DNA of 16,282 nucleotides from an uncultured Dorea sp. (GTDB lineage Bacteria > Bacillota > Clostridia > Lachnospirales > Lachnospiraceae), in assembly GCA_910585725.1 (NCBI GenBank), contig CAJUFA010000048.1, positions 1-16,282 on the forward strand. The letters are read 5' to 3'. Shown piece after piece: positions 7,019-13,283 of this stretch (positions are counted from its first letter, which is position 1; each line of letters opens with the position of its first letter). The notes under the pieces are model-generated. The model searched no databases, was not told where the DNA came from, and saw only the letters and a list, made by a program, of their open reading frames with translations. A program made the translations under genes and the position numbers.

Positions 7019-7861
7019 ATGAGCCAAAGGAATATGAAAAACAGAAGCAGAAAACATAAAAGCAGAAAACACAGACGCATCCAATATCTTTTCTTTACCG
7101 GAATTTTACTCTTAGCTACGGTATCTGCAAGCGGTCTTTTATGGTATGGTGTTGGCAGCACGGCAAACAAAGACAATATTATTGGAGAAGATCCCGTTTC
7201 AATTACACATGTGGGGATGAGGTCAAAGGAAGAAATAAAGAAAACGGTAATGGAAACTTCTTATGACGGCAAACAGCAGAGAACGGAAGAAAATTATGGC
7301 AATACACAGAATGCAGGGACAGATGAAGCGTGGAATTTAATGCTTGTCAACAAAGATAATGCGATTCCAGACAATTACGATGTGAATCTGGTCGAGATAG
7401 AGGGCGGGGAGCGTGTAGACGAGCGTATCTATGAACCTCTTATGGAGATGCTTAATGCAGCGAGAGAGGGTAACTGGGGCAAATTGCCGGCGGTGGTATC
7501 TGGCTATCGGACGCAGGAAAAACAGAAAAGACTGTATGATGAAAAGATTGCATATTTCAAAAAAGAAGGATATTCAGACAGTGAAGCCGTAAAGCAGGCA
7601 GAACAATGGGTTGCCGTGCCGGGTCACAGCGAGCATCAGCTTGGAATTGCAGTGGATATTAACGGGGCAACTTATGACGTTTATTTATGGCTGCAGGAAA
7701 ACAGCCATAAGTATGGCTTTATCTTCCGCTACCCTGGCAGTAAGACGGATATTACTGGAACAGCAGAGGAAGTATGGCATTATAGATATGTAGGGAAAGA
7801 AGCGGCAAAGGAGATTTACGAAAGAGGAGTCTGCCTTGAAGAATATCTTGGGGCCTTATAA
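7019..7861 (+). CDS. vanY: VanY-type D,D-carboxypeptidase (peptidase M15B)
   Basis: The protein has 280 residues: a basic N-terminus, one membrane helix (about 22-44), a linker, and a zinc peptidase domain facing outside. The M15 signatures are complete: SGYRTQEKQKRLYDEK, the zinc motif S204-x-H206-xx-G209-x-A211-x-D213 (in PGHSEHQLGIAVDI), and E251-V-W253-H254-YRYVG, giving the catalytic Glu and third zinc ligand. VanY removes the terminal D-Ala from membrane-exposed wall precursors, lowering glycopeptide targets. The start is fixed by AAGGAGGAA at 7002-7010. It directly follows vanRS, the order of vanG-type operons, but vanW, the ligase, vanXY and vanT are absent. Alone it could give at most weak glycopeptide tolerance, or serve wall remodelling. 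The family call is firm. Confidence 0.93.
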   Translation: MSQRNMKNRSRKHKSRKHRRIQYLFFTGILLLATVSASGLLWYGVGSTANKDNIIGEDPVSITHVGMRSKEEIKKTVMETSYDGKQQRTEENYGNTQNAGTDEAWNLMLVNKDNAIPDNYDVNLVEIEGGERVDERIYEPLMEMLNAAREGNWGKLPAVVSGYRTQEKQKRLYDEKIAYFKKEGYSDSEAVKQAEQWVAVPGHSEHQLGIAVDINGATYDVYLWLQENSHKYGFIFRYPGSKTDITGTAEEVWHYRYVGKEAAKEIYERGVCLEEYLGAL

Positions 7862-8177
7862 TATGAAAGTTCTTGATATTTGAGCGGCGATCGGTCATGT
7901 GTCGCCGGTTAATACAATCGTTTATCGTCGTTCATTGCTTACAAAATATTATGGCATATGCATAGAGTTCCATGTTATACTGAAAATAAAAAACGGAGGT
8001 TGTGACAACGGAAATGTGGAATGGGAAACGCCGGCATAGAGGTTTGTAACTTTTAAGCGAGATAATCGAGCAGCAAGAAAAAGCGGATAGCTGATAGATA
8101 AGTAGTTGCAGCATTCGATATACGGCGATACGTTAATTAAAGAAAAAAGGAAATTGAAAAATATAAGGAGCGAGGAT
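7862..8177. other. 316-base gap with repeat copy B and possible regulator remnants
   Basis: A CGGCGA/TCGCCG dyad (7885-7890, 7902-7907) follows vanY but has no T-run. Repeat copy B lies at 7943-7982. After it comes a strong GGAGGTTG and a frame of a dozen codons from an ATG at 8014. A short frame at 8050-8094 reads LLSEIIEQQEKADS and stops, which resembles the coiled end of a MerR-type regulator. I infer that a regulator gene was deleted between its promoter and its 3' end, but the pieces are too short for a firm call. Confidence 0.4.
7943..7982 (+). repeat. Imperfect direct repeat, copy B (promoter-like)
   Basis: This is the second copy of the 40-bp element at 4443-4482, with 33 of 40 identical positions. 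It includes ATGG at the left, TTCCAT near the right and a TATACT -10-like hexamer at 7976-7981. The ATGG...CCAT dyad sits upstream of the hexamer, a geometry compatible with a MerR-type operator. It is the best candidate promoter for the 8178 gene. Confidence 0.6.
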
Positions 8178-8609
8178 ATGGAAGAAAAAGTAATTGCCGA
8201 ACAGTTTATGAAAGGTTTTGATTGTTCTCAGGTTGTGGTGTCTCATTATACAAAAGAGGCAGGAATCTCATTAGAATTGGCAAATAAGGTAGCCGCTTGT
8301 TTCGGAGGCGGAATGCTTCAGGCCGATGCCTGCGGGGCATTTACAGGCGCGCTTATGGTGATCGGATTAAAGTACGGACATTTTGATCCGGAACAGCTTC
8401 AGGCACAAAAAGAAGTAATGATGGCTAAGAGCGGGGAGTTTAGGAAGAAGTTCTTTGAGAAGCATCCGACATGTAACTGCAAAGAATTGTTGGGCCATGA
8501 TGTGTCCACACCGGAGGGGTTCAGGGAAGCTATAGAATCAGGAAGAATGATGTCATTCTGTCCCCAATTAGTCAAAGAGGTGATTGAACTGTTGGATGAA
8601 ATCATATAG
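8178..8609 (+). CDS. C_GCAxxG_C_C family redox protein
   Basis: The 143-residue protein carries the cysteine layout of the C_GCAxxG_C_C family: C16 (GFDCSQ), C41 (AACFGGGM), C52 in DACGAFTGAL (the GCAxxG position, here ACGAFTGA), then C99/C101 (TCNCKELLG) and C128 (SFCPQLV). Members are small cytosolic proteins with probable redox or metal-binding roles, often next to MerR regulators or redox genes. No biochemical function is settled to my knowledge. ATG 8178 follows AAGGAGCGAGG at 8165-8175. It is separated by only 59 bases from the phosphotransferase, so co-transcription is likely. Intact. Confidence 0.85.
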   Translation: MEEKVIAEQFMKGFDCSQVVVSHYTKEAGISLELANKVAACFGGGMLQADACGAFTGALMVIGLKYGHFDPEQLQAQKEVMMAKSGEFRKKFFEKHPTCNCKELLGHDVSTPEGFREAIESGRMMSFCPQLVKEVIELLDEII

Positions 8610-8668
8610 AAAATGGATAATATATATTAATGGCAGAACTTCCGCACAGGCAGAGGAAGGAGGGGAAT

Positions 8669-9676
8669 ATGGACAGGATTAAAGGACTGAGGGAATATAT
8701 TGAGACGGAAAGCTTTAAAGAACAATTAGGCATTCCACGGGGAGAAAAGATTGAATGCCGTCTGCTGGCCCAGGGAGAATATAATATTAATTATGAGTTT
8801 GTGCATCCTGTGTCAAAGGAAAGGCTGATTCTAAGGGTGAACACAGGAAGTCAGATGCATTTGGAAGATCAAATCGGATATGAATATCACGTATTGAAAT
8901 TATTAGAAGATTCAGGCAGGACTCCGCGGGCGCTCTGTGTAGACGGAAGTAAGAAGAGAGTGGAATATGGCGTTATGGTGATGGAATTCCTCGAAGGTCA
9001 TGCCCTTGATTACCGAAGGGAAATGGAATATGCGGCTCAGTGCCTTGCAGATATTCACAGTGTTCCGGTGTCGGGAGATGCCGGGCTGATTATGCCGAAG
9101 AACCCGTTGCAGGCAATTCTGGATGAATGTAACGAGATGGCGGAGACTTATTACCATTCCTCGCTTGGCAGTGTGCAGAAGAAGAGGATGGTAGAGCGGA
9201 TGCTGAAAAAAGGACAACGGATGTTAGACATGGTTACGGTGTACGACGGATACCGATGTTGTATCAATACGGAGCTGAATTCAGGTAATTTTTTGATCAA
9301 TGGGAAAGGAAGGGATAATTATCTGATTGATTGGGAGAAACCGCTGTATGGAGATCCCGCGCAGGATCTGGGGCATTTTCTAGCTCCGACAACCACTTTC
9401 TGGAAGACGGACGTTATTCTTAAGCAGGATGAAACGGATCACTTTATCCGGCAGTACAAGACGTATGTGGCAGGCAGATATGACGTGCGTGGGATGGAAG
9501 AACGTCTGAGGCTGTTTATCCCCATTACCTGTCTCAGGGGAATTACCTGGTGTGCTATGGCATGGGTGCAATATCAGGAACCGGGAAGACTGATTCGGAA
9601 TAAAGAGACGTTTTGTAAGATGGAAGCATATCTGGAAGATGGATTTTTGGAACGGATCGAGACACAGATCATGTGA
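8669..9676 (+). CDS. APH/choline-kinase-fold phosphotransferase with atypical catalytic loop
   Basis: The 335-residue protein has the layout of the aminoglycoside phosphotransferase/choline kinase superfamily (APH, PF01636). It shows an N-lobe with the loop LLAQGEYNINYEF and an RLILRVNTGS strand bearing the ATP-side basic residue. A hinge-like VMVMEFLEGHAL follows, then the catalytic loop and a metal-binding YLIDWEKPLYGDPAQDLGHF with D221. The catalytic loop reads I199-N-T-E-L-N-S-G-N207-F where the family normally has HGDxHxGN. The proton-accepting Asp thus appears replaced by Glu202 and the His by Asn200, while Asn207 and Asp221 are kept. ATG 8669 is preferred over ATG 8630 because GGAAGGAGGGG lies at 8655-8664. 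It precedes the sugar-transfer/redox cluster, so it may phosphorylate a pathway intermediate rather than a drug. Substrate unknown. Confidence 0.8.
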   Translation: MDRIKGLREYIETESFKEQLGIPRGEKIECRLLAQGEYNINYEFVHPVSKERLILRVNTGSQMHLEDQIGYEYHVLKLLEDSGRTPRALCVDGSKKRVEYGVMVMEFLEGHALDYRREMEYAAQCLADIHSVPVSGDAGLIMPKNPLQAILDECNEMAETYYHSSLGSVQKKRMVERMLKKGQRMLDMVTVYDGYRCCINTELNSGNFLINGKGRDNYLIDWEKPLYGDPAQDLGHFLAPTTTFWKTDVILKQDETDHFIRQYKTYVAGRYDVRGMEERLRLFIPITCLRGITWCAMAWVQYQEPGRLIRNKETFCKMEAYLEDGFLERIETQIM

Positions 9677-9707
9677 ATAATATATTAATATAAATAATAT
9701 AAAAAGA

Positions 9708-9740
9708 ACTGCCGGAAAGAAAGCTTTTTCGGTAGTTTTG
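9708..9740 (+). terminator. Intrinsic terminator after the phosphotransferase gene
   Basis: ACTGCCGGAAAG and CTTTTTCGGTAGT form a stem with a few G-U pairs and a short A-rich loop, followed by TTTTG. It separates the 8178-9676 pair from the downstream operon. Confidence 0.7.
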
Positions 9741-9795
9741 TATGTTAAGACTTGTAACTTACATTTTGTAAATAGGAGAGGAAATATATCATTTG

Positions 9796-9833
9796 TATAT
9801 AGATATCGCTAATATATAGGCAATATCTATATA
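9796..9833. promoter_or_regulatory. Perfect 11-bp inverted repeat, possible operator
   Basis: TATATAGATAT (9796-9806) and ATATCTATATA (9823-9833) are exact reverse complements separated by 16 bases. The dyad lies about 26 bases upstream of the -35 at 9859. Its size and place suit a dimeric activator or repressor. AT-richness raises the odds of chance. Confidence 0.5.
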
Positions 9834-9858
9834 TAAACAAAATCATTAAAATTATTAA

Positions 9859-9886
9859 TTAGACTGCCATACATTCCTATGATAAT
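9859..9886 (+). promoter_or_regulatory. Sigma-A-type promoter for the downstream gene set
   Basis: TTAGAC (9859-9864), a 16-base spacer and GATAAT (9881-9886) form a good vegetative promoter; shifting by one gives a 17-base spacer and ATAATA. Transcription would start near 9893, leaving a leader of about 210 bases before ATG 10106. Confidence 0.6.
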
Positions 9887-9896
9887 ATAGAAAAAC

Positions 9897-9911
9897 GAAC
9901 AGAAAATGTTC
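9897..9911. promoter_or_regulatory. Small dyad over the start of transcription
   Basis: GAACA (9897-9901), five A-rich bases, and TGTTC (9907-9911) form a perfect inverted repeat at about +4 to +18 of the predicted transcript, where a repressor would block the promoter. The regulator is not identified. Confidence 0.45.
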
Positions 9912-9957
9912 AAAATATTTATTTTAGTCGAATCAAAGGAGGAACAAGGGACAAGGA

Positions 9958-10113
9958 ATGAATAAGTGAATTGTCGATGCAGAAAGTATGAAGAACGGCA
10001 GATATATTTAAGTTGAAGCCAATGCAGATCAGAAGGGCTGTTTTTTTGAAAAAGGTGCGAAAAGGATTGAATATAACTATATTAAACAGGTGAAACTACA
10101 CAAAGATGGATAA
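9958..10113 (+). pseudogene. Decayed 51-codon leader frame before the VTT gene
   Basis: AAAGGAGG at 9945-9952 precedes ATG 9958. In one frame the codons give MNK, TGA (9967), IVDAESMKNGRYI, TAA (10009), VEANADQKGCFFEKGAKRIE and on to TAA 10111, overlapping the next gene by 8 bp. The coding-like composition between two stops and the good ribosome site suggest a former small gene. No family is recognised. Confidence 0.35.
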
Positions 10114-10819
10114 GAAAATGGAACATAAAAAAAAGAACCGGATAGGGAAAGCGATCATCATATTGCTGTTTGCCGCGGCGATACTTGCATATATATGGAT
10201 TCCGTCCGTGCATGACTTGTACAATGAGATTGCCCGGATGTTTACCAGCGGTGATTTTACCGCGGTGCGAAACTTTGTGGAGTCTTATGGTATGTATGCG
10301 GCGGCGGTATCGTTTGCACTGATGATTCTACAGTCTGTCGCGGCGCCGCTTCCGGCGTTTCTGCTGACGTTTGCCAATGCAAATCTTTTTGGATGGTGGC
10401 AAGGGGCGATTCTTTCGTGGTCAAGCGCAATGGCAGGTGCGACGGTCTGTTTTTTTATTGCACGGATTTTGGGCCGCGACGCGGTAGAAAAGATTACCAG
10501 CAAGGCAGGGCTTAAGCAGATTGATGTTTTCTTTGAGAAGCACGGGCGATTAAGTATTTTGATTGCAAGACTGCTCCCGTTCATTTCTTTTGATATCGTA
10601 AGCTATGCGGCCGGCTTAACATCCATGTCATTCTGGAGCTTCTTTGTCGCGACAGGAATCGGACAGCTTCCGGCAACGATTATTTATTCTTATGTAGGCG
10701 GTATGTTGACCGGAGGAGCACAGATGCTTGTGACGGCGCTTATGATACTTTTTGCTATATCTGCGTTGATTGTACTTTTCAGACAGCTTTATGCAGAACG
10801 GCAGACGAAAAAAGAATAG
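10106..10819 (+). CDS. VTT-domain (TVP38/TMEM64, DedA-like) membrane protein
   Basis: The protein has 237 residues with a Lys-rich start, an N-terminal membrane helix (about 15-32) and a VTT core. The core shows paired re-entrant-type segments: APLPAFLLTFANANLFGWWQ, SAMAGATVCFFIARILGRD and RLLPFISFDIVSYAAGLTSM, followed by an IGQLPATIIYSYVGG helix. Proteins of this superfamily are proposed lipid scramblases or transporters of the cytoplasmic membrane; the cargo here is unknown. ATG 10106 is used (AGGTGA upstream), and ATG 10118 is an alternative. It starts the set that includes the rhodanese lipoprotein 38 bases downstream. A second VTT gene lies in the same set, so two different family members serve one cluster. 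Confidence 0.85.
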   Translation: MDKKMEHKKKNRIGKAIIILLFAAAILAYIWIPSVHDLYNEIARMFTSGDFTAVRNFVESYGMYAAAVSFALMILQSVAAPLPAFLLTFANANLFGWWQGAILSWSSAMAGATVCFFIARILGRDAVEKITSKAGLKQIDVFFEKHGRLSILIARLLPFISFDIVSYAAGLTSMSFWSFFVATGIGQLPATIIYSYVGGMLTGGAQMLVTALMILFAISALIVLFRQLYAERQTKKE

Positions 10820-10857
10820 GATAAAAGAATAATAAGTTTGAAGGAGAGTTTTTCATT

Positions 10858-11991
10858 ATGAAAAAGAAATTATTAAGCGTATTATTAAGTATGGCAGTCG
10901 TGGCGGCTCTTGCCGCAGGATGCGGTTCTAATTCGGATGATGCAGATAAAACACCGGAGAATGCGGCAGACGAACAGACGGAGGATACGGATACTGCAGA
11001 CGACGCGGCAGAAGATACGGCAGATGTGGAGTCTGTGGATCAGAGGACGGTATATGTAACGCCAGAGTGGGTGAAAAGTGTGATCGACGGAAATCAGGCG
11101 GGTTATGAGGATGCTGTCATTGCAGAGGTTACGTATACCGGCGCTCTGGACGACAGCGAGTCTTATAAAGAGGGACATGTTCCGGGGGCAATCCTTGTTG
11201 GGGATACAGAAGTGGAAGATGCGGAAGGTACAGAGGAGAAACCATATAATCTTCTTACAGCCGAAGAAGTTGAAGGTTATATGCTTTCTCACGGTATTAC
11301 CAAGGACACAAAGGTGATTCTGTACGGCGAGGATGTTTCAGGCGTGGGCCGTGTAGCATATGCTTATTTATGGGCAGGTGTTGAAGACGTTAAGATTTTG
11401 AACGGCGGATTGAATGCATGGAAGGAAGCCGGGTATGAACTGGAGACGGACGTCAATGAAGGAGCGAAAGCAGAGAGTTTCGGTACTGCGGTTCCGGCGC
11501 ATCCGGAATTCTGGGTATCTATTCAGGATGCGAAGGACAGGCTTGAAAATGATGACAACTTTAAGCTGGTAAGTATTCGAAGTGAAGACGAATGGCTCGG
11601 AAAGTCAAGTGGTTATAATTACATTGAAAGAGCTGGCGAGCCGGAAGGCGCAGTGTGGGGCAAAGGCGCACAGACTGCGTTTGATGTGGCCGATTTTACG
11701 GATGAGAACGGAGTAGTCAAGGATTTAGAAGGGTTCAAGAAGGTATGGGAAGACTGTGATTTTACACTGGATAATCATCTTTCCTTCTACTGCGGCACAG
11801 GCTGGCGCGCGACGGTTCCGTTCCTGGTACTTTATGAAAACGGGTATGATGATATTTCCGTCTATGACGGCGGCTGGTATGAGTGGCAGATGAAGTCCGA
11901 TTATCCGGTTCAGGTAGGAGATCCGGCGAGCAGCGACTGCGAGCACACTACGGTGGAGAAGCTTCCGACGGATAAGGCGGCAGCAGAATAA
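10858..11991 (+). CDS. Two-domain rhodanese (sulfurtransferase) lipoprotein
   Basis: The 377-residue protein begins with a type II signal peptide (MKKKLLSVLLSMAVVAALAAGC) and a lipobox Cys at position 22. An acidic, Ala/Asp/Glu-rich linker of about 35 residues follows, then two rhodanese domains. In the first (about 50-200) the active-site loop is YGEDVSGVGR, starting at Y156, with no Cys, so it is inactive as in other tandem rhodaneses. In the second (about 215-355) the loop is C312-GTGW-R317-AT, a complete CxxxxR catalytic loop able to carry a persulfide. After cleavage it would be anchored by lipid on the outer face of the membrane. AAGGAGAG at 10841-10848 fixes the start. It sits between two VTT membrane proteins, suggesting that sulfur transfer happens outside or at the membrane. 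Sulfur donor and acceptor are unknown. Confidence 0.9.
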   Translation: MKKKLLSVLLSMAVVAALAAGCGSNSDDADKTPENAADEQTEDTDTADDAAEDTADVESVDQRTVYVTPEWVKSVIDGNQAGYEDAVIAEVTYTGALDDSESYKEGHVPGAILVGDTEVEDAEGTEEKPYNLLTAEEVEGYMLSHGITKDTKVILYGEDVSGVGRVAYAYLWAGVEDVKILNGGLNAWKEAGYELETDVNEGAKAESFGTAVPAHPEFWVSIQDAKDRLENDDNFKLVSIRSEDEWLGKSSGYNYIERAGEPEGAVWGKGAQTAFDVADFTDENGVVKDLEGFKKVWEDCDFTLDNHLSFYCGTGWRATVPFLVLYENGYDDISVYDGGWYEWQMKSDYPVQVGDPASSDCEHTTVEKLPTDKAAAE

Positions 11992-12013
11992 CCAAACAGG
12001 CAAATGAGATGTC

Positions 12014-12046
12014 GGGGCATGTTTTTAGCATGCCCTTAGTGTTTTT
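12014..12046 (+). terminator. Terminator after the rhodanese gene
   Basis: GGGCATG (12015-12021) and CATGCCC (12029-12035) form a perfect 7-bp stem with a T-rich 7-base loop, followed by TTAGTGTTTTT. It should end or attenuate transcription before the downstream four-gene unit. Confidence 0.7.
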
Positions 12047-12058
12047 AATATTAATAAC

Positions 12059-12142
12059 TTTAGTGACGGCAGTAGTAGTAATTTAGTGATAGCAGTTTAG
12101 TGATAGTTTTTAGTGATAGTAGCTTTAGTGATAGTAGTTTTA
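12059..12142 (+). repeat. Five short tandem repeats built on TTTAGTGA
   Basis: Copies of TTTAGTGA(T/C) followed by AG/GG begin at 12059, 12082, 12096, 12109 and 12124, with steps of 23, 14, 13 and 15 bases. A decayed copy follows near 12138. Several units contain TAG-TGA-TAG in direct series, blocking translation in that frame. The array lies between the terminator and the ribosome site of the 12169 gene. It may be a cluster of protein-binding sites or a slippage product. Confidence 0.75.
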
Positions 12143-12168
12143 AATAAAGTTAAAGGGTTGGAAAATCT

Positions 12169-12594
12169 ATGAAAAAAGTTTTTTATATAATATCGGACCT
12201 GCTTATTGCGGCGCTGCTTGCGGGAGCATATATAGTCCAGTATTTTGCAAAGCGTAAGCTGGGAATGAACCGCTGGATCGTGTTTAAAATTTCGAAAGTT
12301 AAAGAAGCGCTGCCAATCGAAATTCTGCGGTATGCAGCAGTAGCAGCGGTGGCGGCGTTGGTAATCTTGCTTATAATAATGTATGGAAAGCACAGGGGAG
12401 AATGTAAGAAGATAGTCTTGCCTATAGTGATTGTTTCAGTTGCGCTTGCGGTATTCTACTTTGCGTTTACGCTCTGGTTTTCCCAGGAAAAGATCCGCTC
12501 GTATTATCTTGTACTGCCGCTGATTGGTCTGGCGAATGTGGTGCAGTTGATCAAGGCGTTTGCAGCGGTTAAGATGTGCAGGGTCAAGTCATGA
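12169..12594 (+). CDS. Four-helix membrane protein of unknown function
   Basis: The protein has 141 residues with four clear hydrophobic segments at about 7-27, 51-72, 81-104 and 112-132. A basic loop after the first helix (KRKLGMNRW) hints that this loop is cytosolic. I recognise no family motif or catalytic residue. ATG 12169 is preceded by AAAGGG at 12152-12157. The stop codon overlaps the start of the second VTT gene (ATGA, 12591-12594), a sign of translational coupling. From context it could be a partner subunit or chaperone for the VTT protein; that is inference only. Confidence 0.75.
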   Translation: MKKVFYIISDLLIAALLAGAYIVQYFAKRKLGMNRWIVFKISKVKEALPIEILRYAAVAAVAALVILLIIMYGKHRGECKKIVLPIVIVSVALAVFYFAFTLWFSQEKIRSYYLVLPLIGLANVVQLIKAFAAVKMCRVKS

Positions 12595-13283
12595 GGAAAT
12601 ATATAAAGATCATAGCATTTGCAGTTATCATAGTACTTGTATTGGCGCTAAATCACCGTTTCGGATGGTCGGAATATCTGTCTGACGCGGATAATCTGAT
12701 GTTCCTTAAGAAGACGGTGGAGGATAATTTCTTATGGGCTTTGTGCATCTATATTGTGCTGACCATCATCGGCTGTGTGGTGCTTGCGCTTCCGGGCATT
12801 ACCTTTGCCGTAGCGGCAGGGATACTCTTCGGACCGTTCATGGGAATATTCGCGTGCCTGATCGCTACGACACTCGGCGCCATGCTTGCATTTCTGGTGG
12901 GAAGGTTCTTCCTCAAGGAATCGGTAAAGCCTATGCTTGAGAAGAACAAGCTGTTGAAGAAGCTCTTATTTTCGGAGGACGGGAAGAGTGACATGATTGT
13001 GCTAATGATAACGAGAATGGTTCCTCTCTTCCCGTACAATCTGCAGAATTTTGCCTATGGGATCACGGATATCGGATTTTGGAAATATTCCATATTTACG
13101 TTTATCTTCATGCTGCCGGGAGTGTCTTTTTTCACTATCGGTTCTGCAGGGCTGACGGCAGAAGAGGATAAGTGGAAGTATTTTCTCACTGCAGGGGTTC
13201 TAGCGGTATTAGTGACTGCAGCCGGAGTTCTGATTCAGAGAAGATTTCTTGGAAATGTGAAGGAAGAGGTAAAAGGAGATTAG
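12591..13283 (+). CDS. Second VTT-domain (TVP38/TMEM64) membrane protein
   Basis: The product is 230 residues. It has an N-terminal helix (about 5-22) and a second helix at about 48-67, then the VTT core: LALPGITFAVAAGILFGPFM, ATTLGAMLAFLVGRFFLKE and TRMVPLFPYNLQNFAYGITD, with a final helix near 200-220. The FGPFMG segment and the R-x-x-P-x-x-P/FPYNLQNFAYG motif are typical of TVP38 proteins. ATG 12591 overlaps the previous stop by 4 bp and follows AGGG at 12580-12583; an upstream GTG at 12576 is less likely. The stop touches the start of the fusion gene. It differs clearly from the other VTT protein at 10106, so the two are not a recent duplication. Confidence 0.87.
   Translation: MRKYIKIIAFAVIIVLVLALNHRFGWSEYLSDADNLMFLKKTVEDNFLWALCIYIVLTIIGCVVLALPGITFAVAAGILFGPFMGIFACLIATTLGAMLAFLVGRFFLKESVKPMLEKNKLLKKLLFSEDGKSDMIVLMITRMVPLFPYNLQNFAYGITDIGFWKYSIFTFIFMLPGVSFFTIGSAGLTAEEDKWKYFLTAGVLAVLVTAAGVLIQRRFLGNVKEEVKGD

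Larger units (their letters stand above)
9677..10105. other. 429-base regulatory gap before the VTT-rhodanese-glycosyltransferase set
   Basis: The gap holds a terminator (9708-9740), a long inverted repeat (9796-9833), a sigma-A promoter (9859-9886), a small dyad just after it (9897-9911) and a decayed short frame (9958-10113). The A+T content is much higher than in the genes on either side. I recognise no known riboswitch. Confidence 0.6.

Noticed and set aside
9896..9912. LexA (SOS) box from CGAAC...GTTC
   Set aside because: The half-sites are separated by seven bases, whereas the Firmicutes LexA site as I recall it has four, so the dyad does not fit.
9677..10105. Riboswitch in the long leader of the VTT gene
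   Set aside because: I could not match a conserved riboswitch core, and no anti-terminator/terminator pair precedes ATG 10106.
10885..11292. Minus-strand frame of 135 residues inside the rhodanese gene
   Set aside because: It is the antisense shadow of the acidic linker and first rhodanese domain, with unnatural Cys/Arg/Ile composition.
12059..12142. CRISPR-like array
   Set aside because: The repeat unit is only 8-14 bases, spacing is irregular, there are no unique spacers of fixed length and no cas genes are nearby.
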